A DNA stretch of 64,000 nucleotides from the NCBI GenBank assembly GCA_001695595.3, contig MBPM02000054.1:310001-374000 (forward strand), read 5' to 3'. Source of the stretch: Plasmopara viticola (lineage: Eukaryota; Oomycota; Peronosporomycetes; Peronosporales; Peronosporaceae). Both the position numbers and the translations under genes were made by a program. This document shows positions 21,298 to 31,604 of this stretch, one piece after another. Below the pieces are notes generated by a model that searched no databases, had not been told where the DNA came from, and saw only the letters and a program-made list of their open reading frames with translations. The first letter of the stretch is position 1. Every line of letters begins with the position of its first letter.

Positions 21298-23804
21298 ATG
21301 AGCCCAATCGTGACCTCGGTGCATGATGTCTCGGCCAAGGTCGCAATCGACAAATTCAACGGCGACAACTATGCAACGTGGAACCGCTACATGCGTGGCG
21401 TGTTTCTTACCAAGGCCGTGTGGCATGTTGTCAACCGCGAGGTGACTCCGGCGTTTGTTGACCCTTGTGCGTCGGACGAATATGTCAGGACAAGCAACAT
21501 TGCTTTTGGACTGATGCTGCTCCATATGGATGCGGACTATCATCACGTCGTTGACGACTGCGAGGAAGCGTGGGTTGCGTGGGCGCGTATTAAGACGCTG
21601 TACGGCGGTCGCATCTACTTGAAGCGACAACTTTTCAGCATGGAGATGGCCGAAGGTAGTAATGTCTTGCATCACTGCAATGAAGTCCTAAATATCAGCG
21701 CAAAGCTTTCCAGTATCGGCGCGAAAATGGAGGACGAAGACGTTGCAATCTGCCTTTTGCGTAGTCTACTCAAGAGCTATGAGAATGTCGTGCTCAACTT
21801 GGAGATTAGCAATGCAGAGTTGAAGACTCAGGATGTGGTTAAAGTGCTGACAAACGAGCACATTAAGCGTCAAGGGTCGAAAACTACGACAGTTAAGACT
21901 GAGAAAGTGGCAAAGGCGTTTTGTACGGAGCGACAATATCGCCAGTGCGCATACTGCGGAAAATTGGGGCATTCAGCGGAGCGATGCTGGACCAAGCAGA
22001 AGGATGAGAATCGAAATGCTCGACGCGGCGGCCAAGCTCGTGGACGCGGAGCAAACAATGTTCACTATAGACCCAGCGAACAATACGACTACGACCGAGT
22101 TGCGTTTGCGGTCTCGCTGAAGTGTGGACTTTCAACAACGAAAAATGTGCCTGGAATATGGGCAATTGACAGTGGTGCAACGCATCATATATGCAACAAC
22201 AAGGACAAGTTTGCAAGACTCGAAGAGCACAACTTTGGTGAACTCTCGGTCGCTGACGGAAACAAAACTGCAATCAAGGGTGGCGGGACCATCAGCGCGT
22301 GGTCTTGCCCGATGGTATTGAGTCCGACATCGAAATCAAGGACGTTTTGTTCGTGCCAGCGATGAACAAGAATTTGCTTTCGGTGCCACAGATCAACAAG
22401 AGTGGCAAGTTTCAGGTGGTGTTTGATGGCCCACGCATAGACATTGCGCGCAAAGTCTTACACCAAGTTGTGGCTACAGCAGACCTTGTGGATGGTCTCT
22501 ACTGGCTTCGTACTCCTCAGTATTTAGCAAATTCGGCGGTACGAGGTCAAAACACCAATCTGCATGCAAGAATGGGTCACGCTCCAATCGACGTGCTTCG
22601 CAAGATGGTCAATGGCAGAATGATCAAGGCCGCAAATGTGCCACTGGGTTCAAGCGATCAAGGCATGTGTCGAGGATGTCAGTTAGGGAAGATGGTTCAA
22701 AAACCATTCTCTAGCACTCAAGACAAGCGTCAATATGACACATTTGAGCTTCTTCACTTCGACATATGCGGTCCAATGGAACAAGACTCTTTGGGTGGAA
22801 GCAGGTACTTGCTCCCCATTGTCGACGAAGCCAGTGGATGCATGAAGGGCTTTTGCTTATGTGCCAAATCTGAATCCGAAGAATGTCTCACAAGCTACAT
22901 CCTCAAGGCTCGAACGCAATTCGGCAAGCAAGTCAAGTTTGTGAGACATGATGGAGCGCGAGAATTCGCAACAAATTCGCTCAAGATCTTCTATGGCGAT
23001 CAAGGTATTGAGCAGCAAGTCACGATTTCATACGCGCATCAAACAAATGAGACAGCTGAGCGGGCCATCAGAACTATCGTTACGATTGGCCGCGCTTTAC
23101 TGCATTATGCAAAACTTGACAAGTGCTTTTGGGGTGAAGCGGCAATGACGGCAATTTATATCAAGAATCGCCTGCCTTGACCCAAGATTGCAAGCAAAAC
23201 CCCGTTTGAAATTGTGTACACGTCCAAGCCAAGTGTAAAGCATCTGCGTGTATTCGGCTGCCGAACATTTACAATCACACCAAAAGAAAAGCGACTCAAG
23301 TGGGATCCAAAAGCTCGCGCCGGCATTTTTATGGGCTATCAAGAGTCATCGAAGGCTTATTGGATTTTTGACATTAAGGCAGGAAAAATCAATGTCAGTC
23401 GCGACGTCAATTTTGATGAATCAAGACTTGGCTTCGCGTCAATGTGGCCACCAGCTCCTGACAGTGATGACGATGACATTAGTCTTAATCCGCTCACCAG
23501 CAATAACAATGACCCAGTTTACCGAATGAATTTCAAGACGTCCGGAAAGCGCAAGAACCGATCAGGCGCATGTGACACAAACAATGAGTCAGCTCTTCCA
23601 CGCTACGAGTATCACGAGAATGAACTTGAGGAATCAAGTGCGCCTGAAAGTCTTGATGAGCGACGAGCCAAACGCAGATCGGTCGAGCGCATGACCGGTA
23701 ATCAAGACAGTGAAGAAGAAAAGAGCGACACAAACGATCATTCGGTGCCACGCGATTTTTGGCATGCAAGCGCTAATGCAGTCGAAGCTACCGACCTTTC
23801 ATAA
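21298..23804 (+). pseudogene. gag-pol: E8 gag-protease-integrase
   Basis: Gag-protease is open from ATG 21298 to about 22290: [37 protein letters not shown], zinc knuckle [14 protein letters not shown], an R/G-rich tail and protease DSGATHHI. A short deletion near 22290 shifts the frame. From 22299 integrase is open with [34 protein letters not shown] and [10 protein letters not shown], where the usual [10 protein letters not shown] is altered but the Glu is kept. TGA at 23178-23180, same frame resumes to 23804, where a stop and a one-base loss fall together in the IN-RT linker. Gag and protease may still fold. The whole is a pseudogene. Confidence 0.85.
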
Positions 23805-25351
23805 CCTTCAATTATCAAGATGCAGTTAGCGGACTAGATCAAGTACATTGGCGAAAAGCGGTGCGTGCCGAATTGGATTCGATGCGAATTCGCAATGTAT
23901 TTCGAGCGGCCAAACTTCCAGCAGGACAACATGCTATTGGAACTTAGTGGGTTTTCAAGATCAAGCGCAAAGCCGACGGATCAATTGAAAAGTATAAGGC
24001 GCGTCTCGTCGCAAAAGGATTTAAGCAGCAATACGGCATTGACTACACTGAAACGTTTTCGCCTGTGGTCAAGTACGTCACACTGCGTATGGTGATCAGC
24101 TTGACAAAGTATCTTGAATGGATCCTTGACCAGCTTGATGTTGTTACGGCATTTCTCTACGGTGTAATGAAAGAAGTTGTTTACTGTGTGGTACCAGAGG
24201 GAGTGGAGATCGAAGGTAATTTCGATTGCTTGGAACTGTTGAAAGCAATTTATGGCCTAAAACAAGCATGCCGAGTTTGAAACGAGACCTTTGATGAGTT
24301 ATTATGCTCCATTGGCTTCTGTGTTCCTGCTTTCGACCCGTGCCTCTATATCAAGAATGTCGACGGCCATTGCATATTGCTACTGGTTTATGTGGACGAT
24401 GTTCTCATCACTGGCAGTTCGGCCAAGCTCATCGCGGAAACTAAAGACAGTCTCAAGTCACGCTTCGAGAAGACGGACGGTGGAAAATGTGCTTTTGTTC
24501 TGGGTACCGAACTTGTAGATAACGCCGACGGCAGCATCACACTTTGCCAAAAACGCTATGTCGACGACATTTTCAAGCGATTCGGCATGGGTGACTGCAA
24601 GGCAGTAATAAGTCCGACCGACTTAAGCTTACGACTCGTGCCAAGTGCTGCAAAAACAAAGATCGACGTTCCATTTCGTGAAGCTGTGGGTGCCTTGATG
24701 CATCTGACAACTGCAACACGTCCAGACATTGCTTTTGCTGTTAGATATGTATCACGTTTTATGGAGAACCCACAAGCTGAACACTGGGTTGCAATAAAAA
24801 GAGTTCTTCGCTACCTTTAAGGAAACAAGTCGCACGGCATCACATTTAAGGCTAGTGATCATGTGGATTTCCGGGGATGTTCGGATGCAGATTGGGCTGG
24901 CGATCATGCGGACCGCAAGTCAACCTCTGGCTATGCATTTATGTTGATGGGGGCACCTGTGAGTTGGAGGAGCAAGAAACAATCAAGCGTTTCACTGTCG
25001 ACCAGCGAAGCTGAATATATTGCACTTAGCCTGGCGATACAAGAAGGCAAGTGGGTACATCGTCTTCTTTGTGAAATTTTAGGTGCAGCTGGTGAAGACA
25101 AACCAGAGCTGAAGATATTTGAAGATAATTAATCATGTATCAAGATGACGAAGAGTCCGGTCAACCATGGTCGAGCCAAGCACATTAATTTCAAGTATCA
25201 TCACATCCGTGACGAAGTCAAACGCGGTGAAGTCAAGCTTGTATATTGCGAAACCTCGGCAATGCTGGCAGACATAATGACGAAGGCACTTCCAGGACCA
25301 CGTCATGCCGACCTAATGAGGGCTCTCGGAATTCACGCGTGCTCGTATTGA
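23805..25351 (+). pseudogene. gag-pol: E8 RT-RNase H
   Basis: One frame throughout with point stops only: TAG near 23948 (in GTKWVF), TGA at 24278-24280 (Trp of SRVWNET), TAA at 24818 (RYLQG) and TAA at 25130-25132 (EDNQS). Visible motifs are [57 protein letters not shown] and [16 protein letters not shown]. It ends GIHACSY and TGA before the G-rich polypurine tract. YVDD and the RNase H D and E residues are intact, so decay is by nonsense rather than by loss of active-site residues. Confidence 0.87.
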
Positions 25352-25358
25352 GGGGGGG

Positions 25359-25653
25359 TATTAAAGGTAACCGGTTTCCCTCAGTTTTATTCCGGTTTCC
25401 AAGGCTGTCCAATACGAGCGGCTGTCCGACGTTTCAAGCAAACAACGATGACGTCATGAATAGACACATGGACAGGCGCACTCAAGATGATTGCGCCCGG
25501 ATGGGAAGATGCTTGCGCCCGGATGGTAAGTTCTTCTGATTGGCTTAGATAAATGAATGGCTTAGATGTAGCAAGGAGTTGTGAATTAAGGACCTTTTTA
25601 AATATATTCACTTTGTATTTTGCCAACTAGTGCTCACTTTGGCTTTTTCAACA
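25359..25653 (+). repeat. Chimeric LTR, IIa at the left and lineage I at the right
   Basis: Starts TATTAAAGGTAACCGG and follows IIa LTRs through ATGGCTTAGATGTAGCAAGG. It then switches near 25570-25590 to lineage I (GGACCTTTTTAAATATATT, CACTTTGTATTTTGCC, GTGCTCACTTTGGC) and ends TTTTTCAACA. E8 lies upstream and a lineage I gag lies downstream. Confidence 0.85.
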
Positions 25654-25657
25654 GGTT

Positions 25658-26245
25658 ATGAGCCCAAGCCCCGCCGACTCTGCCTCCCCCTTCTCTGACT
25701 CTGCCTTCGCCACCATGGACGCGTCTATGCCAAGTCGAATCAACAAGTTCGACGGCACCAACTTTTACACCTGGAAGTTCAAGATGCGGATGGTGCTGGA
25801 GGAGAGGGACCTGTGGGAAGTCGCAAGTGGTGAGATCAAGCTGGAGCACTGCACGAATGCGATGGATCATTCGACTTACAAGAGGAAGTCTCGGAAAGCG
25901 CTAGCGATAATCTGTCTTGCGATGAAAGAATCGCAATTGCCACTGGTCCGGTCGTCAAGTGGTGCGCATGATGCATGGTCGCGACTGGAAGGACACTTTG
26001 AGAAGAGGAGCCTCGCAAACAAGCTCTTTCTTCGTCGACGGTTTTTCACGACAATGATGGAAGAAGGTGATGATGTTCTGGAGCACATCAACAAGCTCAA
26101 GACGCTAGCGGAGCAGCTCGATGCTGTAGGTACCCCGGTGAGCGAGGACGACTTGGTCATCACGCTTCTTGGGAGTTTTAATGACTCGTACCAGTTTCTC
26201 AGTACTGCATTGGAGTCTCGTGCAGACACTTTGACCTGCGAAAAT
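25658..26245 (+). pseudogene. gag: E9: lineage I gag fragment
   Basis: Gag from the ATG inside primer-binding site GGTTATGAGCCCAAGC (25654). It is open for about 196 codons without a lesion: leader, INKFDGTNFYTWKFKMR, EERDLWEVASGEIKLEH, KALAIICLAM, LEGHFEKRSLANKLFLRRRFF, EHINKLKTLAEQLDA and LGSFNDSYQFL. The sequence leaves the family at about 26242, inside the segment that reads LTWELVTSR in other copies, before the zinc knuckle. The frame continues into unrelated bases to 26359. It encodes the capsid-forming half of Gag without nucleocapsid or enzymes. Confidence 0.8.
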
Positions 26246-26271
26246 TTTGAAATGTGCCAAATCGACGTGGG

Positions 26272-26312
26272 TGTAAAAGATTCGACGCCTCGAGTAGCAG
26301 TAATGTACCAGT
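26272..26312 (+). repeat. LTR scrap, lineage I 5' end
   Basis: TGTAAAAGATTCGACGCCTC and the following GAGTAGCAG resemble the first 40 bases of the E3 LTR. It is cut at 26312 by the E10 LTR. The 26 bases before it (about 26246-26271) match nothing else I can place. Confidence 0.5.
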
Positions 26313-26611
26313 ATGTTGAAGAAAAGCACTTGAGCTGTAGATGGCAAAAGGCAAAGTGAATATATCTAAAAGGTCCTTAGTTCGCAGCTACATGCTACCT
26401 CTTAGCCAATGATTTTTCTAAGCAATCACAGACTGACACATCGATGCTCATCAAAACGTTTATCATGACACGACGATTCCCATCCTAAAATCGATATTAT
26501 GCCCATCTTGGGTCCGCTCCTTCAAGCAATTATCAACTGATTGCAGATATCGGTACCTTCCGATATGTGGTCGCTGGTCGAGGCGTTTCTTCGCCAGCAT
26601 CTTCGACAATA
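26313..26611 (-). repeat. E10 3' LTR
   Basis: Minus strand, TATTGTCGAAGATGCTGGC (from 26611) to TTTTCTTCAACA (26313). Lineage I type, with a middle (ATCGATTTTAGGATGGGAAT, CGTCGTGTCATGATAAAC) resembling the E12 LTR rather than the GATTGCGCCC repeat form. Confidence 0.8.
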
Positions 26612-27229
26612 CTTCCCACTCGACTCGACAGTCGTTGGGGCTTCAATACCGAGCATGCTCCGAAGTTTGCAGAATGGCGTAGCTGGAATAGACTTCGTCA
26701 TGATATCGGCCAGCATATCTTGAGGTGGACAGTACTCGAGCACCACTGGATTGGCTTCAACTTTTTCGCGCACAAGGTGGTATCAAGCGTCAATGTGCTG
26801 AGTGCGCTTATGAAATTCCGAGTTCTTGGCCAGCGCGATCGAGACTTGGTTCGCAGATCTTGATCGCATCGTCGCTCCTAGATCCGCCGAGTTTGCACAG
26901 AAAAATCTTTAGCCTCACTCCTTCTTGTATAGCCTCTGAAAGTGCCATGTATTCAGCTTTTGTCGATGAAAGTGCCATCGTGCGCTGTTTCTTACTACAC
27001 CAGCTGATACATCCGCTGTTTAGCTTAAACAAATATCCGCTTGTGCTTGTGTGAGACTTAATATCCCCAGCTTAATGTACATCTGAACAGCCCATAAGCT
27101 TAGCGGTGCCATCACGTGTAAGCTCGAGTCCATATGTTGGTGTTGCTTATGGATACCGCAGTACGCGTTTGAGAGCTTGCCAGTGTGATGAACAGGGATC
27201 AGACGCAAATTGACTGGGAACACCCTAGT
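26612..27229 (-). pseudogene. gag-pol: E10 RNase H remnant
   Basis: Minus-strand tail of a lineage I polyprotein: QFASDPCPTHWQALKRVLR homologue (here with shifts), a degraded RNase H active-site region in which SDADWAGD has become SDVH, a stop and AGD, then KLNSGCISWCSKKQRTMAL, TKAEYMALSEA, a deletion around the DNQ block, and REKVEANPVVLEYC. A stop in the first RNase H motif and loss of the Trp leave it inactive. It starts abruptly at 27229. The 43 bases 27230-27272 up to E11 match no element. Confidence 0.75.
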
Positions 27230-27272
27230 ATTATGAGTGACTTAATGCGTCTGCTTTAAAATGACACTATGA

Positions 27273-27520
27273 GGTCGAAGTGAACACTAGATGGTAAATT
27301 GCAAAGTAAACATTTTGAAGATTCTTAGTTCGCAACTGCTTGCTACCTTTGAGCCAATCATTATCGAAGCCAAACAGAGCGACTTACCATCCGGGCGCAA
27401 TCATCTTGCGTGCGTCTGTACACCCGTCTATTCATGATGTAACTGTTGCTTGGTCGCAACGTTGGCCGGTATCAGTACCGGTAGCTTATCGATACATCAC
27501 TGCTAGTCGTGTCTTCAACA
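27273..27520 (-). repeat. E11 3' LTR, mosaic
   Basis: Minus strand. Begins TGTTGAAGACACGACTAGC (27520) with a lineage I start and TACCGGTA block. It continues with a segment resembling type IIa upstream sequence (CATGAATAGACGGGTG, GATTGCGCCCGGATGG), then the lineage I promoter and CTAGTGTTCACTTCGACCTC. The last few bases before the expected CA end are missing. Confidence 0.7.
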
Positions 27521-29284
27521 TCTCCACTCGAATCGTCAGCACTTAGTGACTTAGCGCCCAACTTGTTCCGAAGGTTCCGAAACTGGACAGTAGTAATTGG
27601 CTTGGTCATGATGTCAGCAAGTCTCTCGTGCGTTGGACAATACTGCAGCATAATTTGACCATCTCATACTCTCTCACGCACGAAGTGGTAGCGGATGCCG
27701 ATAAGCTTGGTGCTCTTGTGTTCAGGGCTCCAGTCAATACAATGTAACCTGCTTGTCCTCGTAGGTATTTACCGCTTTTTTCTCACCATCTCGCCAAGCT
27801 CACATAGCAGCACTTCGAGCTATACCGCCTCTTGTGTTGCGTCCGAAAGCGCCGTGTACTCAGCCTCTGTCGACAATAGCGTCACTGTCCGCTGTTTCTT
27901 GCTCCTCCAGCTGACGCACCCGCCGCTCTAATGAATGCACCGCCACTTGTACATCGCCTCGATCCGGTATCCCCGGCCCAGTCTGCATCTGAGTAATTTT
28001 GGAGACCTTTATCGTAGCTTGCTCGAGACTCAATGCCGTGCGTCTTTGTTCCTCGGATGTAGCAAAATAAGCTTGCCAATGTGTCGGGCACGGGTCCGCA
28101 GCAAATTTGCTAAGCACTCCCACTGCTACTGCAAGGTCCGGACGTGTGCCGACCATAAGATACATGGAGCAGCTCACAGCGTTCCAGTACGGCACACCCG
28201 CCATTGTCACATCGTGTTTGCAGCCACCTTTACAAATTGACTTGTCAGCTTGAGGCCTGGATCTTGTGGCGTCCGTACGGGCTTGCTGTTGTCCATCTTG
28301 AAATTCTGGAAAATGTCGTTCGAAAACTTGGTCTGTTGCATCGTGACTGTCCCGCTTTTGGTGTCCTGCATGACTCCATTCCAAGAAAGGAGCTGAGCTT
28401 GCCCATGTCGGTCATTTTGAACCGTTTGCTGAGCGCTCGCATGGTGTCTTGGAGCATCTTGTCGCAGCTGCTTGCAAGAATCAAGTCGTCGACGTAAAGC
28501 GCAACGAAAATCATATCTTGACTGTCACGCTTCATATAGACGCAGCGGTCCGACTCGCACTTCTTGAAGTCCGGTCCAAGCATGAAATCGTCGATTGTCT
28601 TGTTTCACATTCGAGGCGAATGCTTGAGTCCATACAATGATCGCTGAAGCTTGCACACATAGTCCTGGTGATTGTCGTTGCTATATCCATTCGGCTGCAC
28701 CATGTAAATGTCTTCATCAAGCAAGCCATTGAGGAAAGCCGTTTTCACATCCATTTAATCAAGGGCGAGATTGTACTTGGCCGTCAAACTGATCAGAATC
28801 CTGATCGAAGTAACTTGGCAAGGGGTGCAAAAATCTCCTCGTAGTCAAAGTCATGCTTTTGTGAAAAACCTTTTGCCACCAGACGTGCCTTGTACCGCTC
28901 GATTTGGCCAGCCTGAGTGATCTTGACCTGAAAATTTCATCTACTGCCAATCGGTTTACGTCCCTGAAGCAGCTACACAAGCGTCCAGGTATTGCTATTT
29001 CAAAGCGACTCCATTTCCGATCTGCAGGCTTCTTTCCACTTAGCTACTTCGCTTGATTCCATCGCAAACTTGAACGTGTTCGGCATTTCTCTCACTGATA
29101 TCGACATGAGCAGCCTCAAAATCATGAGCCGTTTCAGACATCTCATCCAGCGACTGGTTTCTTCTAAAGCGCTTGGGTCGCGGAATGTCTGCAGCTTGCT
29201 CTAGCAACTGAGTTCGTTGATGTCGCTTGCTGCCTGGCTCAAACCTATCATCTTGGGCCGTCTCTTCATTTTCGTAGTCGATTT
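27521..29284 (-). pseudogene. gag-pol: E11 integrase tail-RT-RNase H
   Basis: Minus-strand lineage I copy related to E19. From 29284 down: linker (FEPGSKRHQRTQ, RPKRFRRNQSLDEMSE), RT with [20 protein letters not shown], several stops around 28750-29000, [19 protein letters not shown], YVDDLILASS near 28490, a shift after MTDMGKLS, the same one-base loss as E19 in the segment after GLKLT, then RNase H fragments and LADIMTKPITTVQFRNLRNKLG. It shows stops, indels and missing RNase H blocks. The upstream end is cut by the E12 LTR. Confidence 0.8.
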
Positions 29285-29589
29285 TGTTGACGACGATGCT
29301 AAGAAGCGCCTCGACTAGCGATCACATATCGGTAAGTACCGGTATCTTCAATCAATTGATGACTGCTAGAAGAAGCAGATTGTATAAGATCGATTTTAGG
29401 ATAGGATTCGTCGTGTCATGATCAATTTTTGGGATTAGAAACGACGTGTCAATCTGTGATTGGCTTAGATAAAGCATTGGCTAAGAGGTAGCATGTAGTT
29501 GCGAACTAGCCTTATACTTTGCAAATTAACCTTATAAATATATTCACTTTGCATTTTGCCAACTAGTTTTTACTTCAAGATTTCTAACA
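29285..29589 (+). repeat. E12 5' LTR
   Basis: TGTTGACGACGATGCTAAG to AGATTTCTAACA, 305 bp. Middle region of the E10 type (GATCGATTTTAGGATAGG, CGTCGTGTCATGATC). It has the paired ATTGGCTTAGA/ATTGGCTAAGA, a 24-base insertion in the GAACTA...CCTTATAAATATATT segment, then TCACTTTGCATTTT. Confidence 0.85.
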
Positions 29590-29605
29590 GATTTGTGAGC
29601 CCAAC
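29590..29605 (+). other. E12 primer-binding site, mutated, gag ATG lost
   Basis: GATTTGTGAGCCCAACT occupies the primer-binding position. The ATG that starts gag in the sister copies reads GTG here, so the next in-frame ATG is at 29631, 14 codons downstream. Confidence 0.7.
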
Positions 29606-31254
29606 TCCCGCCGACTCTGCCTCCGCCACCATGGACGCGTCTGCACCGAATCGAATTTACACGTTCGACGGCTCCAACTTGCACACATTGCGCGTCTTTA
29701 AGGACAGAAAGGACGTATCAGATGGTGCTGAAGGAGAGGGACCGGTGGGAAGTTGTAAGTGGTGAAATCAAGCTGGAGCACTGCGCGAATGCGATGGACC
29801 AGTCGACTTACAAGAGGAAGCCTCGGAAGGCGCTGGCGATATTCTGTCTTGCGATGGAGAGCTCGCAGCTGCCGGTGGTTCGCTCGGCCAAGGATGCGTA
29901 CGATGCGTGGTCGAGGGTGGAGGGACACTACGAGAAGAGGAGCCTGGCAAACAAGCTCTTCCTTCGCCGCAGGTTCTTCACGACAATGATGGTGAATGGA
30001 GACGGTGTGCTCGAGCACATCAACAAGCTCAAGACGCTTGCGGAGCAGCTGACGCGGTGGGAGTACCGGTGAGTGAGGACGATCTGGTAACCACGCTTCT
30101 TGAAAGTCTGAGTGATTCTTACTAGTTTCTCATCACGACTCTGGAGTCGCCTTCTGACACGCTGACATGGGTGTTTTGACGTCTAAATTTCTCCATAAAG
30201 ATATGAAGCGCAAGGAGCAGGGTGGCGATGGAGCTGCACCTGGCCAAGCGTTCACGATGAAGGATGCGAAGCGCAAAGGACCACCGGTGAAGAAGACTGG
30301 TGCGTGCCATAATTGCGGTAATGAATCGCAGTTTGCCCCTCGCGAGTTCAGAATAATGCTGAGCGATATCGATCGCAGCGGGCAAACGTCGCACAGATTG
30401 AAAGTTCTGGTGACTTTTTTTTCGGTTGGTGGTAGACGTGGCTCTGTCAAGCCGAATGATGTATGGCGACTCGGGGGCGACTCAGCATACGACAAGCTCC
30501 AAGAAGTTCATGAGGAGCTACAAGGCTTTTTGCCCTATCGACGTCATCTGGCAGACGACGGCATCGTACTAGCTATGACATTGTGATGGCTATCATGTCG
30601 TCGCACGGAAAAAAGAAGGGTGTGTTGACAAATGTGTGGCCCATTCCCAAGTTGTCGAGAAATTTGTTTTCATTTGGTCGCTTCACTAAAGACCTTGGGC
30701 CTGTTTTATTCGACAAGAAAGGATGCTTTGCCGAAACAAAAGGTGTCATGTGGAAAATCGGTGCGCGCGAAGGAAAAGGACTGTTTCGGCTGCACATGAC
30801 TCCAGTTGCTCGGGAAGAAGCAAATACGGTCAAGTCTTTGGCAAGTAACGAGGACGCCTCATATTTGTGGCATCTTCGACTTGGTCATATTGGACATGAC
30901 GGGCTGAACTCAATCGTGGATAAGGATCTTGCCGTTGGTATCGACATGACGCCTATGAACAAGTGGGAGATTTGTTATGGCCGTGCACTGGGGAAGCAGA
31001 CTCGTGTACGGTTCCGATCGACGTCGACGGATCGAGCGAACGAGCTTTTAGAAGTTATACACAGCGATGTGTGCGGCCCCGCGCAGACCTCAACGTTTGG
31101 TGGCAAGCGCTACTTCGTGACGTTCATCGACGACAAGTCAAGATATTGCGTCGTCTACCTGATTAAGAGCAAGTCAGAAGTCGTGGACAAGTTCGCCAAT
31201 TTTGTGGCATTTGCAGAAAAGCAGACCGGCAAACGCGTAAAATCTCTTCGCACT
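29606..31254 (+). pseudogene. gag-pol: E12 gag-protease-pre-integrase
   Basis: Lineage I gag in at least three frames: leader and FDGSNLHT, then VLKERDRWEVVSGEIKLEH to EHINKLKTLAEQL (29722-30060), then shifts around the zinc knuckle, where only CHNCGNES survives of the motif. Protease DSGATQHT is readable near 30478 but out of frame with gag. From 30583 the pre-integrase region is open: KKGVLTNVWPIPKLSRNLF, LWHLRLGHIGHDG and HSDVCGP, to KSLR at 31254. E13 then interrupts integrase, and the frame resumes at 35807. The enzyme region is better preserved than gag. Confidence 0.82.
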
Positions 31255-31600
31255 TATTAAAGGTAACCGGTTTCCCTCAGTTTTATCCCGGTTTCCAAGG
31301 CTGTCCAATACGAGCGGCTGTCCGACGTTTCAAGTAAACAACGATGACGTCATGAATAGACACATGGATAGGCGCACTCAAGATGATCGCGCCCGGATGG
31401 GAAGATGCTTGCGCCCGGACGGTAAGTTCTTCTGATTGGCTTAGATAAATGAATGGCTTAGATGTTGCAAAGAGTTGTGAACTAAGGACCAAATTAATAA
31501 ACTCACTTTCGAATCTTCATTCAACACCGCAAGTGCCTTCTTCGCTCTTCGCTCACCGCAAGCTTCGCTCCTCCACTCCTCCACTTCAAAAATTCCAACA
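31255..31600 (+). repeat. E13 5' LTR (type IIa)
   Basis: TATTAAAGGTAACCGG to AAAAATTCCAACA. It combines IIb-like ends (GGTAACCGGTTT at the left; CTTCGCTCTTCGCTC and CGCAAGCTTCGCTCC at the right) with the lineage I promoter module in the middle. Two GCGCCCGGA units. Confidence 0.9.
31434..31517 (+). promoter_or_regulatory. E13 LTR promoter module
   Basis: GATTGGCTTAGATAAATGA and ATGGCTTAGATG (inverted CCAAT-like repeats), then GAACTAAGGACC, AATTAATAAA and ACTCACTTTCGAATCTT, an approximate oomycete-type initiator. AATAAA just before the start site could serve as the poly(A) signal in the 3' LTR. Confidence 0.55.
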
Positions 31601-31604
31601 GTTT

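Larger units (their letters stand above)
20956..25358 (+). mobile_element. E8: lineage IIa copia element
   Basis: 338-bp 5' LTR, gag-pol to GIHACSY, and a polypurine tract of eight Gs after the TGA. The LTR that follows (25359-25653) is chimeric, beginning as IIa and ending as lineage I, and leads directly into a lineage I gag. The left flank is GAACT (20951-20955). No matching right flank exists, so the right end was replaced by recombination after insertion. Confidence 0.8.

Noticed and set aside
25658..26245. Possible domesticated gag gene (capsid-only frame E9)
   Set aside because: It ends where family similarity breaks off, next to LTR scraps, and has an LTR and primer-binding site directly upstream. 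A truncated element is more likely.
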